Source of the DNA: Heterohyrax brucei
Lineage: Eukaryota > Chordata > Mammalia > Hyracoidea > Procaviidae
Assembly (NCBI GenBank): GCA_028571685.1
Contig: CM053140.1
Coordinates: 22,797,501 to 22,861,500, forward strand
Direction: 5' to 3'
Length of the DNA: 64,000 nt
Below, piece by piece: positions 1 to 10,854 of the stretch. The notes under the pieces are model-generated. The model worked only from the letters and a program-made list of their open reading frames with translations, searched no databases and was not told where the DNA came from. Position 1 is the stretch's first letter; each line of letters opens with the position of its first letter. The position numbers were made by a program, and so were the translations under genes.

Positions 1-317
1 ATGACTCTAACCAACTACCAGAGCAGCAAAGTCATCAGATAAGGCAGAAGGGGACAGAGAAGGAACAAATGGAAACAACACTGTCTGTCTCTTTGAGTTG
101 CATAGACAGCGAACTGGTCAAAGGAGCTACAACTCTTGACTTTCAGGAAAAGCACAGGGCCATGCTTGGAGCATTCCAAACATCAGCAGACATGCTGGAA
201 GGAGCACGGGAAACAGGCAGGGCCACCTCAGCTTCACAGTATAGAGTTGCAGCCTTTGTTATAGTTACCTAGTGCAGCTTTAATGAAAATACCACAAGCA
301 GATGGCTTTAAAAAAGA

Positions 318-783
318 ATTTTGCTTTAGATTTTTATTATGATTAAGTACACAATCCAAGTCAATTTTGCACACCCGCCTCTGTACAACGCTATCTGCTC
401 TGCCTACCCTGTGACAGCACACTCCTCCTTCTCACTCTTTACTACTAGTATTCTCCCAGTGAGCACCTGTCCCCTCCTCTCCACCTTTTCCTCTCTCCTC
501 TACAAAGAAATCGGCAGTGCAGCCTTCTAGAAATGGGTAACACCATAAAGTGCACACACCACATGCTCACTCTGTGTCCCCAAATCCAGTCCATTCTTAG
601 TCTGAAGTGTTGACCTCAGTGCTGGTCTCAGGTCTGAGGCAGCAGCAAGTCTAGGGACCATGTTTCCAGGGGACCCTCCAGGTTTTCAGACCATCTCTTC
701 TGGTGTTTTAGTAGAGCTCTTCACCTGCACATCTCTTTTTCTCCTTTATGTCAGGGACTCTATATCGTGTTTCCTATCAAGAA
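318..783 (-). mobile_element. L1 3'-end fragment, antisense, nested in LTR
   Basis: The reverse complement of 660-783 matches the sense-strand L1 3' region at about 33,815-34,020 (GGGTCCC, CTCTACTAAAA and AGGAGAAA blocks in the same order). It interrupts an antisense MaLR LTR: the LTR start lies at about 283-317 and resumes near 784. The same nested arrangement exists at 36,350-36,804, so the insertion predates the A/A' duplication. Confidence 0.6.
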
Positions 784-1225
784 AAATTTTATTGGTCACA
801 TCCAGTAAGTTAAAAGATCAAATTCATGGTGACAGCTCCTGCGGGAGGCTTTCTCTGCAGGCACTGGAGGAAGCTCCTCGTCCTCAATGTCCCCCTGGAC
901 TGGAGGCTTCTGAGGCACAGGGACCCTGGGCTTTTCCAAAGGATGCGCTCAGCTCCTGCCACTGCTTTTTGGTGGCATGAGGTCCTCAAATCTTAGCTTG
1001 CCTTCCTTCCTGTTATGTTCCAAGAGGCCACATCAAGCCACAAGACAATCCCACACATTAAGTTCTGCCCCACCAACTCAACTGTAGCCCATCCATCCTA
1101 ATTAACATCAGAGAGACAGGGTCTACAACAGGAAAGACATTACACAATACCGGGAATCATGGCCTAGCTAAATGGCTACACAGATTTCGGGAGGAACACA
1201 ATTCAATCCATGACAGCCTTCTAGG
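784..1225 (-). mobile_element. MaLR-type solo LTR, antisense (interrupted)
   Basis: The + strand shows an antisense LTR, with the 'gtccaa(a)ttca...ctccaggggaagg' block near its start and 'cacaattcaatccatgaca' at its end. The same family occurs in sense at 9,348-9,815 and antisense at 13,722-14,212 and 18,777-19,263. The first few tens of bases lie at 283-317, separated by the nested L1 piece. No internal retroviral genes are present. Confidence 0.6.
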
Positions 1226-1875
1226 TTTTAAAGAGTCAGATCTTCATCCACTCAGTTCTGGGGGATGGGATCACTGCCCAAAGCTGAGGTGACAAGCTGC
1301 CATGCCCAGAGGGCCTTCTGGAGCTCAAGGCATGAAGCTGCCACTGACATGGACCAGGAGAATAGGATCCCTCAAACCAAGGGGCTTCAGGTGCCATCCT
1401 AGTGGGCCTGGAAGGTGCAGCTGAATCCCAGAGCCTAGGGTCCTCCACTGAGAATCCAGAGAGCATGTCCCACACTGCCAGAGTCCACAAGACAGGAATA
1501 ATTTCCAGATGGTACCAAAAAGCACAGGATTATTTTATAGCTTCGACAGCTAACATAAATTGTTCTGCTGGATTTTGAACTTGCTTGGTGCCCGCTATCC
1601 TTTTTTTTCCTTCAATTTCCCCCATTTGGAAGGGAAATGTTTACCTTGTGCCTGTGGCACCACTGTACTTCAGAAACAGTCTTTTAGATTCCATAGGCCT
1701 ACAGATTCAGAATTTGGCACCTGATAAAATAGTCCTAAAGTCTCAATTATGTTTGATAGACATGATTCAGAAGATGCGATTCTGGTCTTGGAGTTGATTT
1801 AAGATGACTCAGATAATGTGATGGGGTGATTCTGTTTTGTATGTTTCAAGGACATGAATTTGGAGGCCAATGTGT

Positions 1876-2035
1876 GGAAGCAAACACTGATGGCATAGTG
1901 GTTAAGCGCTATGGCTGCTAACCAAACACTGAGCAGTTGAAATGCACCAGGCACTCCTCATAAGCTCTACAGGTCAGTTCTACTCTGCCCTATAGGGTCA
2001 CTATGTGTTGGAATTGACTCCATGGCAGAGGTTTT
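1876..2035 (+). mobile_element. RTE-mobilised SINE (RTE1-N type)
   Basis: The element has the diagnostic order: 'gtggttaagcgctatggctgctaacca', a degenerate 'cagttgaaatgcaccaggc' block, 'ggtcagttctactctgccc', and the tail 'tatgtgttggaattgactcc'. A counterpart sits at 37,898-38,058 in block A', so it predates the duplication. Confidence 0.85.
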
Positions 2036-2436
2036 GTAAGAGTGGAATCTTATGGACTGAATGTGTTGCCCCCAAATCTGTGTTGTCAATCCTAGCCTCT
2101 ATGCTATGGTTATAAGCCTATCTGGGAATGGGTGGTCTTAGTTATGTGAATGATGCAGGATTAGTGTAGGGCATTATCCTGAGTCAATCTTTTTTGAGAT
2201 ATTAAAGGGATTAAATGAGCCAGCCAGAAATCAGAAATGGGGAAACGAGGTACCAAGCCACGTGAAGATCACCCAAGGACAGAAGTTCAAAGAAACAAAG
2301 ACCAGAGCATGCACGTAGTCTTCTCCTAGAGCACCCATCAAAACTCAGACTTGAGTTGCCTAAATGGTAAGAAAAGAAATGTGTTTGTTCAAGCAACCCA
2401 GTTTGCTCTGTCTGTCACAGCAGTACTAGAGAACTA

Positions 2437-2600
2437 AAGGGACCCTAGTGGCACAGTGGGTAAGGGCTCAGCTGCCAATCATAAAGTCAGCAGTTCAAAT
2501 TCACCAGCAGCTCCTTGGCAACCCTACGGGGCAGTTCTACTCTGTCTTACAGAATCCCTACAAGATGGTAGCTACTCAAGGGCACTCAACAAGGACAACT
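2437..2600 (+). mobile_element. RTE-mobilised SINE (degenerate)
   Basis: The element begins with 'gggaccctagtggcacagtg', has 'cagcagttcaaattcaccag' in the middle and 'ggggcagttctactctgtc' later. The order matches the other SINEs of this family. The orthologous position in A' is 39,715-39,885. Confidence 0.75.
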
Positions 2601-2889
2601 AACTGAATAAAATACTTTTGTAGCAAGGTTCACAGGAGTACTATTCAGAAGGGCTGAACAGTGGAAATAACTCAAATTCCCATCTGCAGATGCATGGATA
2701 AACAGTAAGTCCATATAATGGAGTACTATCCAGTCATAAAAAGAAATGAAGTTTTCATAAATGCTACAACATGAACCTTGAAAATACTAAATGAAATGAG
2801 TCAGACACAAAACGACAAATATTTTATGAACTTACTTGCATGAAATACCTAGAATAGGCAAGTGTATAGAGACTGAAGTTTATTAGTGG

Positions 2890-3046
2890 ACAAACCAAAC
2901 CCACTGCCGTCGAGTCAGGTCTGATTCATAGCGACCCTATAGATCAGAGCACAACTGTCCCCCGGAGTTTCCAAGGAGCGCCTGGTGGATGTGATCTGCC
3001 GACCTCTTGGTTAGCAGATGTAGCACATGACACCACCAGGGTTTCT
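2890..3046 (-). mobile_element. RTE-mobilised SINE inserted after duplication
   Basis: This antisense copy starts with 'cccactgccgtcgagtcagg' and ends with 'ccaccagggtttc'. It interrupts sequence that is continuous at about 40,180 in block A' ('gaagtttattagtgg' runs straight on there). Similar 'tttatt..agt' strings flank it and probably represent the target-site duplication. It therefore inserted into the left copy only. Confidence 0.85.
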
Positions 3047-3690
3047 TTATTTTAGTAGTTACCGGGGGCTAAATGGAGGGAGGAAGTGGAGTTATAGCTG
3101 CAGCAGAAACCGGTTTCTGCTGAGGGTGATGGAAAAGTCTGGACACTGGTAGTGGCGATGGTTGTACACACAGCCAGAGTTAATGTTACTAAACAGGGAA
3201 AAAAACTTAAAAAGGAAAAAAATGTTACATTTATTTTACCAAACACATACAAATGCAAATTAGAGTGACATGAACATTAAGACACGATCAAATAAATAAA
3301 TAAAGCAACTTAGTGTCTTGGACTCAGTGTGTTAAGCAAAATGGGGAGAATTTAGATACTACGGCAACAAAGAGAGGAAACTGGGTATTTCCAGATTTTC
3401 ATGCCCACCTTAGGCTGTACTCACCTATGAGAAACTATAGCGTGCAAATGCACTCCACAAGGTCATCAAACCTTGGTCACCTTCTTAATGTGAAAAAAAG
3501 AACTACTTCTAGGGTAAGAAAAAAAACCCAAAAACCTGAGAGTTGTAATTTTACACAGGTTAAAACAAAAAAGAGACTACGTTAACGGCATTTGAGTTAG
3601 CAATCATTTCACAAACTTGACACTTAAGACACTTCACCCATTTGAAATAAAATATATAGTTGCTCCTGGACCTTCTGGTGTTAGTTACCG
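3047..3690. other. Block A sequence with no recognised feature
   Basis: The stretch aligns with about 40,190-40,830 in A'. It contains a short (aaat)n run near 3,290 and a 90-codon open frame (3,313-3,585) that is not preserved as a frame in the A' copy, so I do not call a gene. Confidence 0.5.
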
Positions 3691-3699
3691 TGGAGCGGA

Positions 3700-3870
3700 T
3701 TTCAACTGATGGTCACTGCATGTGTGCAGAGGACAACTTCTCCACATGGTTTTCAAGGCTGGGACCTTTGGTAACAGATCATCAGGCTTCTCTTCCAAGA
3801 CATAGCTGGGTGGGTTTGAAGTCATGACCTTTCAGCTAGTAATCTTAACCATTTACGCCTTCCAGGGACT
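3700..3870 (-). mobile_element. RTE-mobilised SINE, antisense, degenerate
   Basis: An antisense member is recognisable from 'ttctccacatggttttcaag' and the terminal 'ttccagggactcc'. The A' counterpart is split, because a block of about 590 bp (40,857-41,448) sits inside it there. Confidence 0.6.
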
Positions 3871-4149
3871 CCCTACTTGGCTTTTTATGATCTATATTTT
3901 CTCCTATTTTCTTATACTTACATTCCATAGATTGGAGAAATGTGTTTAGGACCTTCATTCTACATTACATTTAGTTTCAAGGGAAACATATTCTCTAGTC
4001 ATACTACAGATGCCACACATTCTTTACTCAATTTAAGTGTTACTTCTTTATGTTCAAAACTCTAAATTACAATTCTCTAGAAGTTGCACATTTCCCATTT
4101 ATTTAAGGAAGGACTGTGTAAAATAATTATTACAAATGATGAGGTAACA

Positions 4150-4480
4150 TTTGCAGTGATGCGGCATGGCTGCCAAAGAATAAGTGAATCCGTCTCAGAA
4201 GTAAACCTGAATGCTCCCTAGATGCAAAGATGACAAGACTGTATCTCACATAGTTTGGCCATGTTATCATGAGGGATGAGTCCCTACAGAAGACCATCAT
4301 GCTTGGTAAACTACAGAGAGATGGCTTGATACAATAACTACAATTAATGCAAGCATAAAAAAATGATTTGATAAAGCCACAGGCCAGTCAACATCTTGTC
4401 CTATTGTACACGGGGTCACTAGGGGTTGTAACTCAAGAGACAGTAATGTAATAATGTGTGACTGACCCTCGAGGATCTAC
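4150..4480 (+). mobile_element. RTE ORF2 C-terminal fragment with 3' tail
   Basis: The stretch follows the order of the RTE reverse-transcriptase 3' end seen intact at 45,340-45,640: 'ggctgccaaagaa...', 'tttggccatgttatcatgag', 'gagtccctacagaagacc', then the tail. It has many stops and is a relic. The A' counterpart is about 41,870-42,200. Confidence 0.7.
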
Positions 4481-5105
4481 TCAAGTATTGTGATTTGTTC
4501 TGAGGTTGAACCACTGACCTTTCAATCAGCAGCTGAGTGCATCACCATAGCGCACCACCAACAGTCCTCTTTATAACATATGCCTCCCATTTGGCCCTCA
4601 TTGTTACATTCACTATTATGAACCTGGCAATATGACTGCCTTTGGCTCCAAGAAGCCTTCAACCTCATAGCAAAAACTATGGCTGAATCACCTGGATCTA
4701 AGCTGGCTCAGATCCTGTCTCAGCTAACCACTAAATTCTCTGACAATCACTGGGTGTTTGATCTTGATAAATCCCTCATCGGCCACATTACACTGTATCT
4801 GCAGACCACGTAGGAATGGCCATATTGTTTGTCACATAATCATGATGAAAATATGTGCTTTATAGTCACAGAAATGCTAGGAAACGTGCCTGTTATTTGC
4901 CTCCTGACTTTGGGATAAATTTGAGACAGATATGGGGAAAGACGTAGCAGTCGGCTTCCAGAAAGATTACAGCCTTCCAAACCCTATGGGGCAGGCCACA
5001 CGGTCGCTACGAATCCAACCTGACTTCAGGGCAATCTTTTTATAAAATGTTTCTAAATCCACTTACTAATTTTCAACTCATGGTTTAAATTCATATCTTA
5101 AACTC
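4481..5105. other. Degenerate repeat-rich sequence, no gene
   Basis: It contains a worn antisense SINE piece (about 4,490-4,570) and a short SINE-tail-like piece near 4,980-5,030. The intervening part aligns with A' at about 42,250-42,840, and no family was recognised in it. Confidence 0.4.
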
Positions 5106-5109
5106 CTAT

Positions 5110-5860
5110 AGCCATTGAAAAAAACAGATACATACAAACCTCATCATCATCTTATTTTGTGTATGAACAGCAACACTCAGAGCGCTACCGCACACCAGAC
5201 AGGGTGGGCGCAGGGTATTCAGAGTCCGGCCAACCAGCCTGAGCTTCCCGACTGTGTTTTTCAAAAAACGTCCAAGTTGATTCTACTGACCCGAAAAACC
5301 ACTTTTCCTGAGCGCAGTCCCATGAGTTTACGCGTTACTGCACCCAGAGACACTGCACCATCCACCTACCACGCATCCAGCCTGTGGTAGTTAAGACAGC
5401 GGGTGTGCCCAGTAGCCTGGGAGCCACAAGGCGGCCGTTGAAGAAAGACGTTGGAGGGAGCTCCCCCAATGGAACACGCACCCTCCAGACACCTTTTCCC
5501 CTCTACACAGTCCAGCTAATGGCATGGCCCATGGCTCTCGAAGGGCAGAGAAACCAGTAATGTGTAAGACAGCAGGAGCACAGCCTTCAGCTCCGTGGGC
5601 TGTACTTGCTTCTGGACCAAGCAAAACACACACAGACCCAAAACCTCCCTCACACAAAATCTGCGGCTAGATCCAGCATGGCTGCCGGGCCGCAGATTAG
5701 CCCTTCCGCTTCCGGTTTTTGGCAATCCTGTCCTGCAACCTCATGGGCTCAGGACCCAGGCACAGAGGGCTCCACCTAGTGGCCGTGGAGTTCAGTGCCT
5801 TTCCCTTGGACTAAGGATCCACCTGCTGACGGCTTGACTGCCTCTGGAAACAAAAGCCTG
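5110..5860. promoter_or_regulatory. Decayed CpG-type promoter copy
   Basis: This region is collinear with the CpG-rich region 42,880-43,640 but has lost most CpGs: the CRE-like 'gtgacgtc' of the right copy is 'agacgtt' here. Ets-like 'cttccgcttcc' and the 'agcatggctgcc' element remain. It looks like a former promoter without its gene. Both strands are candidates for the original direction of transcription. Confidence 0.45.
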
Positions 5861-6167
5861 AGTGTTCTGAAATGCCCACAACTTAAAGACAATTCAGAAG
5901 GCAAAGATTTCTAATATGCCCGGGTAGCAAAGGAAGATGTATTTGCATACTTCTCCATTTGACAGTTAATATCTACCCCTCATATATATTTGCCAGTCTT
6001 TAAAATTGTTCTAAGTGCCTCCTTTGGCTTCTCTTTCATGGTTTGTCTTCTCTTGCATACCAGGTGTCTTTCCTTAGGAACAGGCCACTTACTCTGCAAA
6101 CCCAGTCTGAATGCTGCAAGAGCTGAGGACAACTAAGATGGGTAATTTCCAGGACGAGAGGCAGGTA

Positions 6168-6182
6168 AGCACTGTTCTTTCT
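6168..6182. repeat. Target-site duplication of L1 (3' side)
   Basis: The 15-bp 'agcactgttctttct' occurs here and again at 8,799-8,813, directly flanking the L1. The paralogous site at about 43,963-43,980 in A' has a single diverged copy with no insertion. Confidence 0.85.
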
Positions 6183-6418
6183 GAGATTAGAATTGCCACC
6201 CCTGCTCTTCTTTGTTCATTGTTAGCTTGATATATATTCTTCCATCCTTTAATTTTCAGTTTGTTCCTGTCTTTAGGTCTCAAGTGAGTTTCTTGTGGAC
6301 AACATATGGATGGGTTGTGTCTTTTGATCCAAGATGACACTCGGTGTCTCTTTACTGGAGCATTCAGTCTATTCACATTCAATGTAATTATTGATAGGTA
6401 TGTGTTCACTGCTGCCAT
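6183..6418 (-). pseudogene. L1 ORF2 N-terminal endonuclease fragment
   Basis: The frame starts MAAVNTYLSIITLNVNRLNA and contains CCPQETHL and GVAILIS, matching the start of the L1 ORF2 apurinic endonuclease. Only the first ~78 codons are L1; the frame then runs into flanking DNA. The reverse transcriptase and C-terminal regions are absent, so it cannot act as an ORF2 protein. Confidence 0.85.
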
Positions 6419-6838
6419 TGTGGTATGTTTATTTTTATGTCGATGTTTTCTCTGTTGTTCTTATTAGTCTGTTCTGGGACACTCTTTTGTGAGTTGATTT
6501 TTCACCTTTTTCAGAGCTGGTTTTATAGTTGTTGAGACTCGTGTGTTAGATTTCTTGAAATGGTAGGATACATCTTTGTTGTGCTTTACAGCTGTCTCTA
6601 TGAACCCCCTTAATAAACTATTTATAAACCCAATTTTAATTACTACCAGTCTGGTCATCTTCCTCTCCATCTGGAAGGACTATAACGACTGTAGTACATC
6701 CCTCTTTTTATTATGATGACACCATAGTTTTCATGATGATCACTAGATTGCTTCTTTCCAAATCAAAGCTGTGATTTACTTTGGAGCCTTCCCTAAATGA
6801 GTAGAGTATTGAGTAGTGTGTCGTTCTAAAATATAAAG

Positions 6839-7771
6839 TTAATGGTTTCGTTCTTCTAAGCCAAAGCCAAGAACTTCTTTCAGTATTTCTTGTAGTTTGG
6901 GTTTGGTTTTTACAAAGTTTCTTGAGTTTCTGTTTATCTGGGAATGTTTAATTTCATTTTCGTATTTGAAAGATAGTTTTGCAGGATATATAATTCTCGG
7001 TTGGAAGTTGTTCTCCTTCAAGATTTTGAATGTGTCATGCCACTGTCTCCATGCCAGCATGGTTTCTGCTGAGAAATCTGACGAGAGCCTACAGAGTTTC
7101 CCTCTGAATGTTAGCTTTGCCTTGAGTCTTGCTGCCTTTAAGAGTTGCTGCTTATGTTTCATTTTGTTAAGCTTGATTATAATATGTCTTGGAGTCTTTC
7201 TTTTGAGATCTATATTGGGTGGCGTACGATATGCATCTGAGATGTCTATATTCTCTTCCTTCATGATTTCTGGGAAGTTTTCTTTCAGCAACTCAGCAAC
7301 AATACTCTCTGTGTTCTCAGATGTCTCACCCTGTTCACGGACTCCAATTAATCGAAGGTTGTTCCTCTTAATAGAGTCCCACATGCTTCTTAATGTTTCT
7401 TCATTTTTCTTGTTTCTTTTTTCTGATTTCTGCTCATAGACAGTGGCATCAGTAGCTCTGTCTTCCAAGTCAGAAATTCTTTTTTCCATTTGTTCCATTC
7501 TGTTTTCTTGGCTTTGCATGGAAGTTTCTATGTCTTTGATTTTCTTCTTGATCTGCTGGATTTCAGAGTACTGGTGTTCCATCAGATCGAACAACTTGCT
7601 TAATTTTTCATTTTGTTCTGCTGCATTTTGCATAAGGTCTAGAAGGGCTCTGTATATAATCAATTTGTATTCACTTCCTGATGCTTTCATAAAAGTGTCT
7701 TCATCTGGAAAACCCCTTGGTTGCTTTGTTTGGGAGCCTTCTGAAGCCATGAGTGATTGCTTGTATGCCAC
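6839..7771 (-). CDS. L1 ORF1 protein (RNA-binding chaperone), intact frame
   Basis: The 310-residue frame is uninterrupted. Residues about 50-125 are rich in E, K and Q with heptad-like spacing, as in the ORF1p trimeric coiled coil. An RRM-type segment follows (NLRLIGV near residue 139, then AELLKENFP). The C-terminal part has RTPRHIIIKL-like 'KTPRHIIIKL' near residue 193 and 'FQPRIIYPAKLSF' near 257, standard for the ORF1p C-terminal domain. L1 ORF1p binds L1 RNA and aids target-primed reverse transcription. The length is slightly below the human protein (338). An open frame suggests a young insertion, but the element cannot be autonomous because ORF2 is cut off. The long + strand frames opposite it are shadows. 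Confidence 0.9.
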   Translation of the reverse strand: MAYKQSLMASEGSQTKQPRGFPDEDTFMKASGSEYKLIIYRALLDLMQNAAEQNEKLSKLFDLMEHQYSEIQQIKKKIKDIETSMQSQENRMEQMEKRISDLEDRATDATVYEQKSEKRNKKNEETLRSMWDSIKRNNLRLIGVREQGETSENTESIVAELLKENFPEIMKEENIDISDAYRTPPNIDLKRKTPRHIIIKLNKMKHKQQLLKAARLKAKLTFRGKLCRLSSDFSAETMLAWRQWHDTFKILKENNFQPRIIYPAKLSFKYENEIKHSQINRNSRNFVKTKPKLQEILKEVLGFGLEERNH

Positions 7772-8798
7772 AACTGTCTGTTGCTTTTTGGGTCCTATGT
7801 GAGTATATAGAGGCTGGAAGAGGTACTGTGAGGATGGATTGCAGATGTTTCTCTAGGCTGTCTTCAAATGTAAAGCAAAAGGTATCTGACCAGTTCACAA
7901 GTCAGTTAGGTTTTCAGGTGTAGAGGTCCCTCTTCTCATCCGACAAAGTAAGCACCACTGTATCCAACCCCAGATGATAACAAACTAGCTCCGAATACAG
8001 CAATGCTACTGCTCTGTTGGCCTCTACTGACAGGGCCTAGCCTTATCCAACACTGCGTCGAGTACTGGTTTTGTGATAGAAAAGCGCTCTCCTGTGGGCA
8101 GGGTCTGGCTCCCAAGCTAAGAATTAGGTCCAGCTGTGGCCACCATACCTAAGATGGCGTCCTCCACACAGGCAGCAGACAGAGGGGCTAAAGGTGCCGA
8201 GAGGTAGTCATTCCTCTCCTTCTGTTGCAGGGCCCCCAACGTAGGCAGCACTGTGCAAAATCACTACTTTTCTGATGGAGAAGCACTGTCCCGTTTGCAG
8301 GCGCTGGCTCCCAGGCTAAGAACGAGGTCCCGCTAAAATCTCGGTACCAACATGGCGTCCCGCACCCTGACCGGGGAGCTCCGCACAAACCCGCTGAGGC
8401 AGCTACAATACGAAAGGCTCAAAGTGTCTAGATTAACAGAGTCCCGAGCCTGGCTCTCAGAACATGGGAATTTCGCCTGCCTATGCCCCCAGCAGCGTGT
8501 CTGAGTTAAGCTGCCGGGCAAGACCCAGCTCCGCCCGCCAGCCGAGACCGAGGAAAAAAAAGTCAAAACGGTGCGTTTACCTTCCGTCCGTGAGAGGCGA
8601 GGCTAGCAGGGAGTGGGAGTCAGCGAAAGAGAGGAGGCTTTTCGCTGAGTGGTATGAAGTTCCAATTAACAGCTCTGTGCCGTGTCCTGAGGCTGATTAG
8701 GTGCTCAGAAGGCTCTGTTTGATTGTCAATTCAGGTCTTGGTTTCCAGAGGGATAGAAGGAGACGTGGGCTTAGTCGGCCATCTTGACTCCAACCCCC
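7772..8798 (-). promoter_or_regulatory. L1 5' UTR / internal promoter region
   Basis: About 1 kb separates ORF1 from the 5' end. It is GC- and CpG-richer than its surroundings (8,290-8,620) and ends at the YY1-like 'caagatggccgac' motif on the - strand, which positions L1 transcription starts. No tandem monomers are visible. Confidence 0.6.
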
Positions 8799-8813
8799 AG
8801 CACTGTTCTTTCT
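8799..8813. repeat. Target-site duplication of L1 (5' side)
   Basis: This is the second copy of the 15-bp repeat described at 6,168-6,182. The following 'aatgg' gives an inferred nick 'ttct/aa', close to the L1 endonuclease preference. Confidence 0.8.
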
Positions 8814-8984
8814 AATGGTAAAAGGTGAAGTTCTTTTGAAAATGACTACTACAAACAAATTTTCCTTTTTTCTCAGGTACACACATGTATAACAAGTTCA
8901 TAATGTGCATTCATCTGAAGTGGTCAACGCCTCAGTCTTGACATTTGGATACATACTTACATAACCTCATCTAACATCAAGGGC

Positions 8985-9347
8985 CCATTTTGTGGGAACT
9001 TGCATAAAATGGGAATTCCAGAACAATTGTGCTCTTAAGGAATCTGGATATGGATCAAGAGGCAGTCATGCAGACACAACAAGGGGACACTGCATGGTTC
9101 AAAGTCAGGAAAGATGTGTGTCAGAGTTGTATGTTTTCATCATACCTTTTTAATGTGTATATCTAGCAAATAATCTGAGAAGCTGGTTTCAACAAAGAAG
9201 AACAAGGGATCAGGACTGGACGACGACTCACTAACCTTCATTACACAGGCAAGCACCTTATTTGCGGGAAGTGAAGAAGATTTGAAGTACTCACTGATGA
9301 AGAACAAGGACCACAGCCTTCAGGATGGATTGCACCTGGTCACAGAT
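8985..9347 (+). mobile_element. RTE reverse-transcriptase fragment
   Basis: It has the RTE order 'aaaatgggaattccagaaca', 'ctcttaaggaatctg', 'ggggacactgcatggttc', 'aaagtcaggaaagatgtgtg' and the region coding for the F/YADD motif, now damaged. It continues after an LTR at 9,816. The same stack is at 44,137-45,060 in A'. Confidence 0.75.
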
Positions 9348-9815
9348 TGACTGTGTTCCCTCAACAATCTGTGGCAGTTTGGCTGTGCCATAACTCCTGG
9401 TATTGTGTGATCTGCCTCCATGTTCCTGCCTCTATGATATTCATAAGGGTGGATGGGGAGCAGCTGTGTTAGCAGAGCAAGATTCAATGTGTAAGTTGGT
9501 TTTGTGCCTTGAGGTGCTCTCTTGAGATATAAAGGAAAAAAATCCAGCAGAGAGAATTGGGAACCTCACACCATCAAGAAAGCAGCACAGGGAGAAGAGT
9601 GTGTCCTTCAGACCCGAGGTTCCTGCACCAAGATGCTCCCCAACCAAAGACTGACGCAACACAAGAACTTTACTCCAGAGCCGACAGAGGGAAAGCCCTT
9701 TCCCTGAATGTGGCCTTGTAACTGACTGGACTGTGTAAGAATGAACTTTTCTCTTTGAAAGCCATCCACTTTGTGGTATTTCTGTTAGCAAAGCACTAGC
9801 TGACTAAAACACCAA
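9348..9815 (+). mobile_element. MaLR-type solo LTR inside RTE
   Basis: This is a sense LTR from 'gactgtgttccc' through 'gcagagagaattgggaacc' and 'tgaggttcctgca'-like blocks to 'agcactagctgactaaaaca'. It splits one RTE element into 8,985-9,347 and 9,816-9,905. The same LTR at the same point exists at 44,518-44,984, so it predates the block duplication. Confidence 0.7.
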
Positions 9816-9905
9816 CATCAAGAAAACAAAAATCCTCGCAACTGGACCAGTAAGCAACATTGTGATAAATGGAGAAAGCACTGAGGTTGTCACAGATTTC
9901 ATTGT
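9816..9905 (+). mobile_element. RTE reverse-transcriptase fragment (continuation)
   Basis: The coding sense is 'NIKKTKI.ATGPVSN.VINGE', the segment that follows the catalytic domain in RTE reverse transcriptase. It stops abruptly at 9,905, whereas the A' copy continues to the RTE 3' end at about 45,665. Confidence 0.75.
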
Positions 9906-10299
9906 ACCTTAGCTTTTTCTTCTTCTTTCCCAAGTTCCACAGCTTGGTTGTGGACTCAGGAATCCTATTCTAATGAGAGGCCAAACCTTTGCCTTTAAGG
10001 GAGAGTATATACATAAAGAATAAATTAAACCTTTACTCAGAAATCAGAAAAAAATTTGTTATTTTAAAAAGGAAAACACCAATGTTTTGTTTTATATGGT
10101 ATCTAATATTAAAGCTCCTCAAAATCTCAAGAATTGATAAACTTTTGTCTGACATATGACACTTCAGACCAGATCAAATAAATATTTTTCAATAAATCTT
10201 ATAGTGTAGTACCCCTTTAAATAGCAAAAATGAACTTACCCGTCAACCCACAGAAAAATGACACGAACTATAAAATGTAAAATCATACTTGTAGACACA

Positions 10300-10475
10300 G
10301 GAGACTAAATAGGCAGCTCCTGCCTGGAGGTGGGATGAGAAGGCAGAAAGGAACAGGAGCTGTCTGAATGGAAAGGAAGGGTATGCTATCACATTAGAGG
10401 GATTGCAACGAGGGCCATATTAACAATATGTGTCTAAATTTATGTATGCGAAAGCAACTTGAGTGGTCAACTTTT
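10300..10475 (+). mobile_element. L1 3'-UTR remnant
   Basis: The sequence 'ggagctgtctgaatgg...ctatcacattagagggattgcaac...caatatgtgt' follows the terminal part of the elephant-type L1 3' end, also seen at 34,080-34,290 and 39,330-39,500. There is no coding region. Confidence 0.5.
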
Positions 10476-10854
10476 AAACAAAGCATTATACTACAGCATG
10501 AAAAAAAAAGCGACATGGAAAGCAAAGGTATATGAAGTGAAAGTATGACAAATATCTATTAATTTAAGACCAGTAATTTACCTGAAAGGTTTTGGACATT
10601 ATGTTAAGTCTGTAATTGAAACATAGTTTGTCTCAACAGTCCAGGTTTGCACTCAACTTTTCCTAGGTCCCATATTTTGCCCAGTCTAGGTTCTATCAAC
10701 TGCCTTTGGAAATCACAGTCTCTCTGGTCAGCTGGTCAGGGTCGAAACATTTTTACAGGCCATTTCAGATGTGTCTCAAGCTTCCCATGCAACAAAGACA
10801 ACTTGTTTACAGTTCTTTCACAATTTCGATACACCCAATTTCAGATAATTATAA

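Larger units (their letters stand above)
6183..8798 (-). mobile_element. L1 insertion: 5' end present, 3' truncated
   Basis: This - strand L1 begins at about 8,798 with the typical 'ggagtcaagatggccgacta' 5' end. It carries a 5' UTR of about 1.0 kb, an intact ORF1, an inter-ORF region of about 420 bp and only the first ~78 codons of ORF2. It then stops at 6,183 without a poly(A) tail. A 15-bp target-site duplication flanks it. Ordinary L1 copies are 5'-truncated and end in poly(A), so the structure is atypical. Block A' has the empty site, so insertion followed the A/A' duplication. Confidence 0.85.

Noticed and set aside
6897-7802. Two open frames on the + strand (180 and 119 codons)
   Set aside because: They lie exactly opposite L1 ORF1 and are its antisense shadow; the hydrophobic content comes from the complement of K/E-rich codons.
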